Shown one piece after another: positions 8,747 to 17,952 of a stretch of 64,000 nt of DNA. This stretch comes from Gammaproteobacteria bacterium (GTDB lineage: Bacteria > Pseudomonadota > Gammaproteobacteria > Pseudomonadales > Halieaceae). The notes beneath the pieces were generated by a model. It made no database searches, was not told where the DNA came from, and was given only the letters and a program-made list of their open reading frames with translations. Position numbers and translations under genes: made by a program. Numbering within the stretch: position 1 is the stretch's first letter; the number at the start of each line of letters is the position of its first letter. Where the stretch lies: NCBI GenBank assembly GCA_030427485.1, contig JAUICG010000002.1, positions 310,001 to 374,000 on the forward strand, in the 5' to 3' direction.

Positions 8747-10225
8747 TCAGAACTCCTCCATCTGTTCCTGCATGCGGGTGACATCCTCCAATCGCTGACT
8801 TATCTTGGCCGAGGCATGAAAGTTACTGCCCGCGAGTTTAAGGGCATAATTCAGTTGCTTCTTTGCCTCATCCAGCGCGCCGTTCAGGATAAAATACTCC
8901 GCCCGGGACTGGTGCAGGCCCACAATGTTTCCCGACAGCCCTTGCACTTCGGCCAGCAAATACCATAGACCGGGATCATCCGGCCTCCGTTTGCTCTGCG
9001 CGACCAGTACTTCCTCCGCGATGTGCGGCTGTTGATTCTTCATGAGTGCTGTTGCGTAAGCCATGGTCAGTGGATGGTTGCCGGGAGACACCACCAGTCT
9101 TCGACTCAGCTTCTCGGCCGCCTGTGCTGGCCTGCTGCGTGCCATTTCTATCTCGGCATCAGCAATAATGTACTCCAGGCGATCGGGGCTCGCGGACCAG
9201 ATCGAGTCCAGTTCAAGAGCAGCCTCCTCGACACGGCCAGCGGCGGTGAGGGACAATACCAGTCCATACGTGGCGGCCTCCCTCGATTGCGGTGTTCCTT
9301 CCAATTCGCCGCGAAATCGCTCTACGGCCTGTGCGGGCGTACTGGTTAGCTCCGTGATAACCCTGGCTCGCATCAGTTGGTATTCCAGATCCGGCTCACG
9401 GACTATCCTGGGATAGTTTCTGGCCCTGTTGCGCGTATCCGCTATTCGATTCTCTGAGAGGGGGTGGGAGCGCAGGAACTCTGGAATCTGTTCATTCTTC
9501 GAATAGCGCGTGGCATGCAGCATTCGCTCAAACATCGCGGGGGCAGCCTGAGGATCCAGGCCAGCGTCCACGATGGTTTGCATCCCTATTCGATCAGCTT
9601 CCTGTTCGTTCCCCCGACTGTACTGCAATGCGGAACCCTGCGCCGCAGCCTGGGTTGCGGACAACGCAGCCATTCCAGCGTCGCCTCCGGCAGTAGCCAT
9701 CAGCACGAAGCTCGCCAGCATCGCCGCGAGAGTCACAGGTTGGAGCTTCTGCTGAAACTCCACTCCCCGTGAAAAATGGCGCTGGCTCAGGTGGGCAATC
9801 TCGTGCGCCAATACAGTGGCGAGTTCATCTTCCGTCTCCGCCCACATAAGCAGCCCGTTGTGAATACCGATTACACCACCAGGCACAGCAAAGGCATTGA
9901 GAGTGGGGTTGTCCACGATCACCAGTTCAATCCGCCTGTCGTCCAGTTTGCTGTGCGTCACCAGCCTGTAAATGAGGTTTTCCAGGTAATCAAAGAGCAG
10001 CGGATCATCGACAGTGGGAACCTGGCTGCGAAACTCGCGCAGCCAGGCCCGGCCGAGTTGATATTCAAACTCCGATGAAAACATGCTGGTACTGGACTCA
10101 CCCAGATTCGGGAGCTTCAGTTCAGCCGGTGCGGCAAAACCACCTGAGCCTGCGGCCGTTGCCAACAGAAGCACCAGGGTGACCTGGCGCGCCAGCCTTG
10201 TCAGCACTGATCTGTTAAACACCAC
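8747..10225 (-). CDS. bepA: Periplasmic M48 metalloprotease with TPR domain (BepA-like)
   Basis: The zinc site is LAHEIAHLSQRH, with the downstream Glu ligand in NEQEADRIG. A region rich in helical pairs of TPR type follows to the C-terminus. This is the arrangement of BepA/YfgC, which degrades or chaperones outer-membrane proteins such as LptD with the Bam complex. A signal peptide (LARQVTLVLLLATAAGSGGFAAP) precedes the mature protein. The frame stays open upstream to 10468, but that stretch overlaps the next gene and is not protein-like. I therefore place the start at the GTG at 10225 just before the signal peptide. A GTG at 10222 or further downstream is equally possible. Confidence 0.9.
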   Translation of the reverse strand: MVFNRSVLTRLARQVTLVLLLATAAGSGGFAAPAELKLPNLGESSTSMFSSEFEYQLGRAWLREFRSQVPTVDDPLLFDYLENLIYRLVTHSKLDDRRIELVIVDNPTLNAFAVPGGVIGIHNGLLMWAETEDELATVLAHEIAHLSQRHFSRGVEFQQKLQPVTLAAMLASFVLMATAGGDAGMAALSATQAAAQGSALQYSRGNEQEADRIGMQTIVDAGLDPQAAPAMFERMLHATRYSKNEQIPEFLRSHPLSENRIADTRNRARNYPRIVREPDLEYQLMRARVITELTSTPAQAVERFRGELEGTPQSREAATYGLVLSLTAAGRVEEAALELDSIWSASPDRLEYIIADAEIEMARSRPAQAAEKLSRRLVVSPGNHPLTMAYATALMKNQQPHIAEEVLVAQSKRRPDDPGLWYLLAEVQGLSGNIVGLHQSRAEYFILNGALDEAKKQLNYALKLAGSNFHASAKISQRLEDVTRMQEQMEEF

Positions 10226-10428
10226 ACACAAAATGAAACCGTGACCGTCTCCACTGAATGGGCCTTCATTGTACTGCAAGCCGGGAGTCACGGGACAATC
10301 CCGTTTCCGTCGATTTTCCAATAAATCCGCCAACCAGACCGTAATGCCTGCACCGGTCCGCGACGTATGTCGACGGGCGAAAAAAAATAACTTACACTTC
10401 CAATGGTCTTTAGTCTGCGATACCCGAT

Positions 10429-11400
10429 ATGAGTGCATTCGAACTGTTGCCAGCCATGCTTGAGTCACGCGATATTGAATGTGACCGTAAACGTATGGAT
10501 GAGCGCATTGAAGACTACCGCCTGCGTGAACCGTCCGACAATCCCCAACTTATAATCCAGAAACCTGCGGGTACCGACCTCACAAGTCCTTGTGTACCGG
10601 AAATTGCCGCGACTGATTTAACACTCGAGCGTTTGCGCACTGCCGTTGCTAAACATGGCGGAATCATTGTCAGGAACATGTTCTCCCAGGCGTCGGTAGA
10701 CACCCTCATCGTTGCGGCAGATCGGGTGATCGATGCCTGCGCGGACCCTGCGGCGACTGTGCCGGCGAGCGCATACCACAACCCTCCCGAGAATCTCAGG
10801 ACCATCATGCCCAACAGGGACCGTGAACTCGCAAATACCAGGAGTTTCCATCGTAACTCGGGGTCCGCGATGTGTGTGGAAGCCCCCAGTGTTGCGGAGG
10901 CTCTGCTGCAACTTTACGAGCGACATGGTCTGAAGCAACTCATGACGGAATACCTTGGAGAGCCGCCCTGTCTCTCGGCCAAAAAATGGGTCTTGAGACG
11001 TTCCAAACTACCCGTCGCGGAGGCCGGCTGGCACCAGGACGGGGCCTTCATGGGTACCAATCTCAACAGCCTCAATATGTGGATACCGCTTAACAAGTGC
11101 GGAGGTAGGACCGGGGCCCCGGGATTGGATGTGGTGCCACAGCGACTCTATGAGATAGCGTCCGCCGAAGGAGCACAGTTCAACTGGTCGGTCAGCGATT
11201 CGATGGTTACCGACCGGTATACTGAAGATCAGGCAGTTGTGATGCCGGAATTCAATGCCGGAGATGCATTTTTTTTCGACCATCTGTACCTGCACAGAAC
11301 GCAGTACCGAACCGACTTCACGAAGTTGCGCTACGCGGTAGAAACATGGTTTTTTGGCGCCTCGAGTTTCCCCAAAAATCAGATACCGCTCACCTGGTAA
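10429..11400 (+). CDS. Phytanoyl-CoA dioxygenase (PhyH) family protein
   Basis: The 323-residue protein has the non-haem Fe(II)/2-oxoglutarate facial triad. The first His and Asp lie in EAGWHQDGAF and the distal His in FFFDHLYLHRTQY, followed by an arginine-containing strand (LRYAVETWFF) that would hold 2-oxoglutarate. The first ~70 residues look like a family-specific lead-in. Substrates in this family range from acyl-CoAs to small metabolites and cannot be predicted. It converges with a second, unrelated-looking PhyH gene across 68 bp. Confidence 0.8.
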   Translation: MSAFELLPAMLESRDIECDRKRMDERIEDYRLREPSDNPQLIIQKPAGTDLTSPCVPEIAATDLTLERLRTAVAKHGGIIVRNMFSQASVDTLIVAADRVIDACADPAATVPASAYHNPPENLRTIMPNRDRELANTRSFHRNSGSAMCVEAPSVAEALLQLYERHGLKQLMTEYLGEPPCLSAKKWVLRRSKLPVAEAGWHQDGAFMGTNLNSLNMWIPLNKCGGRTGAPGLDVVPQRLYEIASAEGAQFNWSVSDSMVTDRYTEDQAVVMPEFNAGDAFFFDHLYLHRTQYRTDFTKLRYAVETWFFGASSFPKNQIPLTW

Positions 11401-11468
11401 CAACCTGGCCGCCGCTGAAATGACATGCGAGACAAATGTCGTCTTTAAACCCACCGAAGACTATTTGC

Positions 11469-12668
11469 TCAATCTTCACCCCTAGCGGAACGACCCTCCT
11501 TCCTGCGCGTAAGCGCAATATTATAGGCTAGCTGCTGCTCGTAAGCTTCGTCGACATGATCTTCGGGAAGTTCATGCAATGTGGGGTCCCACGGTGCCTC
11601 AATATACATCTTGTCGCGCCAGTAATACTTTAACGTGTCGGACTTCCACTCCCGGTAAATGTCATCCCAACTAATACGATTGAAGTGCGGCTGCAGACAC
11701 CCTTCGGTCAGCGCTTCACCCTCAAGTTGATAGCGGAAATCAACGGACAGTCGCATACGCTCCAGATTGTGGTTCTCCATCGCCTTGTGGACCGTCAGGG
11801 ACGGAAAGAGAACGATATCGCCAGCTTTGAAATCGGCGCCTACCCAGCGGCATGACAAAACATTCTCGTTCAGGACAGCCCGTCTATTTCCCGCACCCAG
11901 GTGAAACTTGAGCGGCAGCACACCAAACTTGTGAGAGCCCTCCATAATCGCCAGGGAACCATCCTCAATCGCGCAGTCTGCCAATGGAATCCATGCCGCT
12001 GTGAGATTGGGTGTTCCCTGATTGTTCGGGAAGTCCTGGTGCGGTGGCGTGGCTAATTCGGGACTGTCTGGGAAAATGAGTCTGACGATACTCAATGGAT
12101 GAGGAAATGCGGTGCTTCCAAGGGCCTGGCGTATCACGTTCATCAGGTTGGGTTCATGCGCCAGACTGTGAAGGGCTTCCAGTTTGATAATACGGTCGTG
12201 CGCCTTGAAAAACTGCGGCTGTCCCTCGCGCAAGGGACGACGAATTGCCAGCGCTTGCATCCGTTTGTCACCACCTTGAATCCATCCCTGCTCAGCGAGT
12301 ATCTGTGTTATCTGCTCCCTTAACTCCTGCAACCGCGCCAACGGAATAATACTGCGAAAGAACAGGTAGCCGTCTTTATCCAACCGCGCGCGAACAGCTT
12401 CGGGATTGCCCAGCAGACCATTCGCTTCAAACATCGGCTCCGGAGTAATTTTTTCCGACATTCTGGGAAACGCCTGAACGCGCAGTTCGATCAGGTAGTT
12501 CATCAGCGCTTCACTGCCACTGGCCCGGGCAACCTTCTGCAATTTGGAGATACCGGCTTCGTAATCGCCTGCATCTATCAGTTCGTGCACCTCATCAAGC
12601 AGGGGGCGATAAGCGGCAAGCGCTTCCTGATCTACGGAATCTACGTTCGACCTGAATTCAGCGTTCAT
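11469..12668 (-). CDS. PhyH-family Fe(II)/2-oxoglutarate dioxygenase
   Basis: About 399 residues from ATG 12668 (MNAEFRSNVD), which is preceded by GGAGG at a spacing of eight. The metal-binding His/Asp are in TPPHQDFPNNQG and the distal His in VLFPSLTVHKAMENH, with LSVDFRYQ beyond. The N-terminal ~100 residues form a helical extension not needed for the fold. It shares only motif-level similarity with the neighbouring PhyH protein. It lies upstream of, and on the same strand as, the methyltransferase gene (about 78 bp gap), so it could belong to the glycan cluster. That link is inference. Confidence 0.8.
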   Translation of the reverse strand: MNAEFRSNVDSVDQEALAAYRPLLDEVHELIDAGDYEAGISKLQKVARASGSEALMNYLIELRVQAFPRMSEKITPEPMFEANGLLGNPEAVRARLDKDGYLFFRSIIPLARLQELREQITQILAEQGWIQGGDKRMQALAIRRPLREGQPQFFKAHDRIIKLEALHSLAHEPNLMNVIRQALGSTAFPHPLSIVRLIFPDSPELATPPHQDFPNNQGTPNLTAAWIPLADCAIEDGSLAIMEGSHKFGVLPLKFHLGAGNRRAVLNENVLSCRWVGADFKAGDIVLFPSLTVHKAMENHNLERMRLSVDFRYQLEGEALTEGCLQPHFNRISWDDIYREWKSDTLKYYWRDKMYIEAPWDPTLHELPEDHVDEAYEQQLAYNIALTRRKEGRSARGED

Positions 12669-12765
12669 GATTACACCCTCCAAAAACGAGCCAAATCGTC
12701 CACCGTTGCGGAAAGCCGTAAAAACACTGTGCCAATCACTCCGTTCTCATTACAGCTTGCCTGGA

Positions 12766-13590
12766 CTATTCCTCTTGTGGCGGACTTTCCTTGGGTTGAT
12801 CCGTCGCAGCAGGTTTGATTTTGCCCTGGCCACCTCTTCCCTTACCTCCCTTACGCGCCTGCCGCCAAAATGTGGCCTGTCGACGCGACTCAAGAAATAC
12901 TCCGGCATGCACATAGAACTGGCGTAGCTGTTTTATGGTTTCTTCATCCTTGGAAAACAGCATATTGATCAGCGGCTCATCGCTCGGCTCTCCACCTGGC
13001 TTTCGCAAAACGCCCAAACCAAATCCATGATTGAACTTGAAGACATCCTCATATTGTGCCTCCAGCTCTTCAAAATATTTCCAGGCGCCGAAATCCTTGA
13101 TTTTAGCCATAACATCATGAAACAGAATAATCCCCCCAGGCTTCACCTTGGGGTACCAGTTGGTGAAGTCCTCCTGTATCGCTTCATAGGTGTGCAAACC
13201 ATCGATGTGCAGAAGATCCAATGTGTTGTCCTCGAAATGTCGCAACGCTTCATTGAAAAACATTCGCAACAAATACGTACTCCCTCGATAATTGACCCGT
13301 GCATGATCGGCCACGTCATTATAAATTGAATCATCATAAGCATCGGTGTGCTCGTCGCCCTCCCAACAATCCACACCGTACGCTACCCCATCAATATCGT
13401 GCTCCACCATCGACTGACAAAAAGTAAAGAAGGAGAGGCCGTTGTATACCCCAAGCTCTACCAGAAGTTTGGGGCGAATAGCGGCTACGAGGTCGTACGC
13501 GAAAGGCAAATGATCAACCCACGTACTGAACACCATACGCTTGGGTTCAAATCGCTGCAGTGACGGCGGAAAATACAGTTGGTTACTCAT
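12766..13590 (-). CDS. Class I SAM-dependent methyltransferase
   Basis: A 274-residue protein with a SAM-binding motif I LLVELGVYNGLSFFTFC, an acidic motif II (VAYGVDCWEGDEHTD) and the post-motif strand TLDLLHIDGLHTYEA followed by KPGGIILFHD. This pattern matches the Methyltransf_24 group often found in polysaccharide clusters, where members methylate sugars. The C-terminal 30 residues are Lys/Gly-rich and then acidic, and are probably disordered. It is the last gene of a run with a GT2 glycosyltransferase and a sulfotransferase on the same strand, which supports a role in modifying a surface glycan. Confidence 0.8.
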   Translation of the reverse strand: MSNQLYFPPSLQRFEPKRMVFSTWVDHLPFAYDLVAAIRPKLLVELGVYNGLSFFTFCQSMVEHDIDGVAYGVDCWEGDEHTDAYDDSIYNDVADHARVNYRGSTYLLRMFFNEALRHFEDNTLDLLHIDGLHTYEAIQEDFTNWYPKVKPGGIILFHDVMAKIKDFGAWKYFEELEAQYEDVFKFNHGFGLGVLRKPGGEPSDEPLINMLFSKDEETIKQLRQFYVHAGVFLESRRQATFWRQARKGGKGRGGQGKIKPAATDQPKESPPQEE

Positions 13591-13625
13591 AGATTCCCAT
13601 TGACCTCTTGTGTATTCAAGTTTGA

Positions 13626-13650
13626 AGCCGAAACACCTTACATTTCGGCT
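13626..13650 (-). terminator. Intercistronic hairpin
   Basis: AGCCGAAA and TTTCGGCT form a perfect 8-bp stem with a 9-nt loop that contains the stop codon of the upstream GT2 gene. Only a weak T-rich tract follows on the minus strand. It may attenuate or protect the message between the glycosyltransferase and methyltransferase rather than fully terminate it. Confidence 0.35.
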
Positions 13651-14627
13651 GAATTCTTCATTCGTTCGAGCTTATTCGACGAAGAGAGTTGTAAAAATCT
13701 CTGGGCATGATCTGAAATTTCCCCGAGATACACAGTATCCGTTAAAGGAGCTTCAAATTTTTTGCCTCGAATATCCCGATACTGCTCCATAATGGCAGTA
13801 ATGAACTTCTGCCTGATCTCTGCTTCTTCGCCACCCGTAGTCACACCACCGTGAAACTGGTGGAACGTTCCCTCACCGTGTAGGAACACGTGTGTAACTC
13901 CAGGGTACTCACAGGCCCTCTTGTAAAGGTCCAGGTTTACAACACCACCACCACGCATGTCGAACCGCGCATCGTAACCGCGCAAGGCCCGCCACAGTTC
14001 TCGTGGCATACTGATACAGTTGCTCTCTGAATGCGGAAGATAAAAACCAGCAGCGCAGGAACCGCTAAAACAGGCTATCTCGAATAGTCGGTAGCCATCC
14101 TCCGGCCAGGCTATCGAGTTCATCAGCGTCCGCTCCTGTGCCACATCATAGCCGCTACCTACAGCTTTCTGCTGTAGTTCATGTCCCAGGTGATACCCCG
14201 GCGCAGTCACAACCGCACGTGGTGACAGAAGGTGACCCCGAATCGTATTCTTGACAATACCTGGCGTAAGCAGACGCGCTCCGTCAATCATCACACAGAT
14301 ATTGGCACCACGCGCGTGTTCTAGCCCGTAGTTTATCGCGTGTACCGGTGTCGGCTGGCTCTCCTGCCTCAGGTGATAGGAAAAGTTGGCGGGTAAGGCA
14401 GCGAGAAACTCCTCAGGCATTGTATTTGCCGAGTCATTTTCCACGATCAGTACTTCATAATCTTCAGGGCGCACACCCTGCTGATAGTCAACAAATAGCG
14501 AACGAATAGTATTCTGGGCCTGCTCCGGCATGTCGTAGACGATTACTACAAAACTGACAACCAGCCCACCGTGATCTCTCGCTCCCGACAGGCATCGGCG
14601 AAAAGCATGCTGTATTCGACTTATCAT
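13638..14627 (-). CDS. Family 2 glycosyltransferase
   Basis: A GT-A fold protein of 329 residues. VVSFVVIVYDMPEQAQNTIR opens the nucleotide-binding half, YEVLIVENDSAN follows, and ICVMIDGARLL is in the place of the DxD motif (only one Asp kept). A later acidic pair lies in the ARFDMRGGGVVNLDLYKRA segment. It should move a sugar from a nucleotide donor to a glycan acceptor, but the specificity is unknown. It starts 13 bp after the sulfotransferase stop and has a weak ribosome binding site, which suggests translational coupling. Confidence 0.78.
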   Translation of the reverse strand: MISRIQHAFRRCLSGARDHGGLVVSFVVIVYDMPEQAQNTIRSLFVDYQQGVRPEDYEVLIVENDSANTMPEEFLAALPANFSYHLRQESQPTPVHAINYGLEHARGANICVMIDGARLLTPGIVKNTIRGHLLSPRAVVTAPGYHLGHELQQKAVGSGYDVAQERTLMNSIAWPEDGYRLFEIACFSGSCAAGFYLPHSESNCISMPRELWRALRGYDARFDMRGGGVVNLDLYKRACEYPGVTHVFLHGEGTFHQFHGGVTTGGEEAEIRQKFITAIMEQYRDIRGKKFEAPLTDTVYLGEISDHAQRFLQLSSSNKLERMKNSAEM

Positions 14628-14640
14628 TCAGCAACACCGG

Positions 14641-15372
14641 TCAAAATTCGGCTTTCTTTAACTTCCGATACAACCGCCTGATTTTCCAAGGCAAAGGCTC
14701 TTCGCCCGAAGCGTCATTGTGCCTGAGCTCTGAGGTATAAAATTTCTCATCGGCCCTCGGTGACGCAAGGCCTATCTGTTTGGCGACACGATTTATCTTG
14801 TCATCCAATACAGCCTCATCATCGTCAAAACAAAGAATCGGAAACGGGTGCTGTTTGTAGAGCTTGTACAGAACACTGTTGTACGCATACCACAATTCGA
14901 GCCACTCCTCACGGCTTCTGTAGTTGCGTTTTTCGAGCGACTTGGCCACGGCGTTGGGATGACGGTAGATCCCGATAAACTCAATTTTTGGATACAACGC
15001 TTTCCAGCCATCAATTACCAGAAGAGCACGCGGGTCCTTGAATCCAAAATTGGCTTCCCCTGCGTGTGCACGGAGAAGATTCATCGCCCAGGCGCGATGC
15101 TCATCCTTCCAGGCTACATGTCCGGGCGGAGAGTCCCAGGCTCCACCGTTTTCGGCAAGGATCGCATCATGCAGATCGACAAATTTCTGGTTTTCCCGAT
15201 TACCTTTTTCGTTGTGCTTGTTCCAGGTATGACAATCGCCCAGGAAGAGACCGGATGCCTGAAGAGACCCTGTCAAGCAGCTGGTACCACTACGGTGCAT
15301 CCCCAGTATGGCCACTACCCGGGCTGGTAAGCTCTCCTCCGGCTCGCTGACTACTTGCTCTTGCTCCCCCAT
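14641..15372 (-). CDS. Sulfotransferase family protein
   Basis: The 243-residue protein begins with the PAPS 5'-phosphosulfate loop AILGMHRSGTSCLTGSL. The second PAPS element is EFIGIYRHPNAVAKSLEKR, with the Arg and Ser that contact the 3'-phosphate. NFGFKDPRALLVIDGW lies between. Members transfer sulfate from PAPS to carbohydrate or lipid hydroxyls. The same HRSGTS-type domain begins the 1436-residue fusion protein further along. It is the first gene of a three-gene set with a GT2 and a methyltransferase. Confidence 0.82.
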   Translation of the reverse strand: MGEQEQVVSEPEESLPARVVAILGMHRSGTSCLTGSLQASGLFLGDCHTWNKHNEKGNRENQKFVDLHDAILAENGGAWDSPPGHVAWKDEHRAWAMNLLRAHAGEANFGFKDPRALLVIDGWKALYPKIEFIGIYRHPNAVAKSLEKRNYRSREEWLELWYAYNSVLYKLYKQHPFPILCFDDDEAVLDDKINRVAKQIGLASPRADEKFYTSELRHNDASGEEPLPWKIRRLYRKLKKAEF

Positions 15373-15572
15373 CTATATACTGCCGATGATTGCCGGTAAA
15401 ACGTACTTATCCATAGACTCTACACTTACATTCATACTCTGAGAACCAATTCTCCTATAATCTCCCATTTGCATTATCCAAGGCAACTCCGAAATCCTGC
15501 AGGGGCGTGACGGGGTGCCCAAAAAGCGGAACCCGGACGACCTGTAGTGCTTTCTAACTCCACAGCAATCGC

Positions 15573-16823
15573 TTAATTGACAGCGCCTTCCTCTTTCCAG
15601 GGTGCCACCCGGAACAGCAGCAACATGCCCGGCAGCGCCAGAAATGTACACAAAAGGAAGAAATCAAACCAGCCGATTCGCTCTACAATCCACCCGGTAC
15701 TGGCATTCGCCAGCGTTCGCGGCACTGCAGCAAGAGCAGTAAAAAGCGCAAACTGGGTGGCTGCATAGGTTTTACTGGTTTCGCGAGCAATAAAAGCAGT
15801 AAAAGCAGCCGTACCCATACCCACACCCAGATATTCAAAGCCTATCACCACCGCTAGCAGCCACAATTCTGGGCCGGTGTTGGCCAGAACAGCAAATCCG
15901 AGAATACTCACTACCTGTACCACACCGAATATCCATAGCGCGCGGTTGATACCCACACGCACCATCACCAGACCACCCAGAAGGCCACCAACGATAGACG
16001 GCCAGAGCGCTGCGTGCTTGGCGATCAACCCTATCTCTGTTTTACTGAACCCCACTTCAAGGTAAAAAGGCATGGACAGCGCAGTGGCCATATTGTCGCC
16101 GATTTTATACAGAAACATGAAACTCAAGACCATTATCAGCCCGACCCAACCGCTGCGCTCCAGGTACTCTGTAAATGGCGCTACCAGCGCTTCCCGAAAT
16201 CCAGATCTGGGAGGCAAATCGACTTTTGATTCGGAGACCACAAGTGTCATAATCACACCGACAAACATAAAGCCGGCTGTGATCCAAAATACACTGGACC
16301 ACGGCAAACTGTCCGCCAAAATCAGGGAAAGAGAGCCGGGGATCAGGCTGGACACTCGATAAGCCTGGACGTGGATCGCATTTCCCATGCCGAGCTCCGC
16401 GTCTGGCAGAATCTCCCGCCGATAGGCATCGAGGACCACATCCTGACTGGCGCTGAAAAAGGCTACCGCAACTGCGAGCCAGGCGATCACCCAGGTCGAT
16501 TGGGACGGCTCATACATACCTAGAGCGCCGATTGATACCAGCAACGCGAGTTGGCTCATCAGCATCCAGCCTCTGCGCCTGCCCAGAAAAGGAGGAACCC
16601 AGCGATCCATCATGGGTGCCCATAGAAACTTCCAGGTATAGGGAACGCCAACCAGGGCAAAAAGTCCTATTTCGACAAGGGATACCCCGCCCTCGCTGAG
16701 CCAGACCGGGACAAGCTGGAAAAGAACATACAACGGCATGCCGGATGCGAAACCGGTAAATACGCATATCAGCATGCGCCGATTCAGTACGGCAGCGCGC
16801 AACTTATTCTGTGTGCTGTTCAA
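15573..16823 (-). CDS. ampG: AmpG-like MFS permease
   Basis: The 416-residue membrane protein has about twelve hydrophobic segments. It starts with the AmpG-family pattern NRRMLICVFTGFASGMPLYV and includes VGVPYTWKFLWAPMMDRWVPP and the basic loop FLGRRRGWMLMSQL. AmpG brings anhydro-muropeptides from the periplasm into the cytoplasm for cell-wall recycling and beta-lactamase signalling. The frame opens with a TTG at 16823 and no clear ribosome binding site. A GTG at 16787 is an alternative. No ampC/ampR genes are near. Confidence 0.8.
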   Translation of the reverse strand: MNSTQNKLRAAVLNRRMLICVFTGFASGMPLYVLFQLVPVWLSEGGVSLVEIGLFALVGVPYTWKFLWAPMMDRWVPPFLGRRRGWMLMSQLALLVSIGALGMYEPSQSTWVIAWLAVAVAFFSASQDVVLDAYRREILPDAELGMGNAIHVQAYRVSSLIPGSLSLILADSLPWSSVFWITAGFMFVGVIMTLVVSESKVDLPPRSGFREALVAPFTEYLERSGWVGLIMVLSFMFLYKIGDNMATALSMPFYLEVGFSKTEIGLIAKHAALWPSIVGGLLGGLVMVRVGINRALWIFGVVQVVSILGFAVLANTGPELWLLAVVIGFEYLGVGMGTAAFTAFIARETSKTYAATQFALFTALAAVPRTLANASTGWIVERIGWFDFFLLCTFLALPGMLLLFRVAPWKEEGAVN

Positions 16824-17191
16824 AAGCTGAGAGATCCGATGTCTGGCCGGGATGCAGTACGAACTTCCGCCAGTCTATCAAGGTACGGCCGTGGAGCAAT
16901 GAATTTCGTATGCTTTGTACGCCCACTCCGGCCAATCATTCAAACTCTCCAGCAGAACTGTGCGTCTGGTTGCTGGATGACGGCATATTGCCCCTACTCT
17001 CTGGTGCCAGCTTTGCCCGCCCAAGCGAGTGCGCTAAGATGCCCCCAACAGGAGACTCCCAAGACTGATTGGCGGGCTATGGTCAACAGGGGTAATAGTG
17101 TTCAATCAAACCGCTTCACTGGACTTTCCGCAGAGTCGCCAAACCCGAACAGAAAATCAGGATATCAGTAGCCACAGGGCCCCAGAGACAG
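16824..17191. other. Intergenic region between ampG-like gene and a sulfotransferase
   Basis: About 370 bp separating divergent genes. It must hold both promoters, but no clear core elements were found. A GCCCGCCCAA/TTGGCGGGC imperfect inverted repeat (17015-17024 and 17069-17077) is present with a long spacer. The short open frames here lack ribosome binding sites and protein-like composition. Confidence 0.35.
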
Positions 17192-17902
17192 ATGTCAAAG
17201 TTCAAATTCATTATCGTTGGTACGGGAAGGAGTGGTACCAGTTTACTGGCCAGCCTCCTGGATACTCATCCTGATATTCATGTGGAGTTTGAGCTTTTCG
17301 CAGAGCATTACTTAAGAGGCAAAGGCATAGCGGAACATCAGTCAACGCTGTTTTCAGATCGCGCCTACGGATTCCTCGACGCGTGCGAACGTGTGGCATC
17401 TACCTGCCGCAAGAACATCTGGGCCAACAAAATCACAACCGAAAGTATACGGGGCCTTTACAAACATAACATGTTCAATACCCCCCCTATCCCTGTGCTG
17501 AATGAATTCTTTGATGTCGTCATGCAAGGCAAAAAGGTAGTCTTTATTCTCAGGGATGGTCGGTCATGCATTAAGTCCAAAATGGGACGAAAGCCCCAGC
17601 CAGTCGACAAGGCGATCGATAATTGGAAAGCTGCAGTAGAGTTCTATCGTTTCCTGAAAGATCGCGATGGTACGCTCTGCATCAAATTTGAAGATCTCGT
17701 GTCGAACACCAAATCATGTCTGGATACCGTTTTCCAGTTTCTTGAGGTTGAAAGCTGTATTGATATTGATCAAGCAACCCGGAACAAGAAAATGCCGTCT
17801 TACTATCGCAGGAACAGCATTGACCCAGGCAGGGCCCTTGATCTTGACAATCGGTATGTGACAGAAATAAAGGACGAACTGAAGTTCTGCGGTTACATCT
17901 GA
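17192..17902 (+). CDS. Sulfotransferase family protein
   Basis: A 236-residue protein with the PAPS loop IIVGTGRSGTSLLASLLDTH at the N-terminus and the 3'-phosphate motif VVFILRDGRSCIKSKMGR in the middle, followed by CIKFEDLVSN, all typical of bacterial sulfotransferases. The C-terminal part matches no domain I know. It faces the next sulfotransferase-like gene tail to tail (50 bp apart). The base composition, AT-richer than the flanks, is shared with its neighbours. Confidence 0.83.
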   Translation: MSKFKFIIVGTGRSGTSLLASLLDTHPDIHVEFELFAEHYLRGKGIAEHQSTLFSDRAYGFLDACERVASTCRKNIWANKITTESIRGLYKHNMFNTPPIPVLNEFFDVVMQGKKVVFILRDGRSCIKSKMGRKPQPVDKAIDNWKAAVEFYRFLKDRDGTLCIKFEDLVSNTKSCLDTVFQFLEVESCIDIDQATRNKKMPSYYRRNSIDPGRALDLDNRYVTEIKDELKFCGYI

Positions 17903-17952
17903 CTACCGAATGGGCTCAGAGCGTCGATTGGGGGATGGTCTAGTAGGTTTTT

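Noticed and set aside
10226..10468. N-terminal extension of the M48 protease frame
   Set aside because: It overlaps the PhyH gene start, is not protein-like and would bury the signal peptide 80 residues inside.
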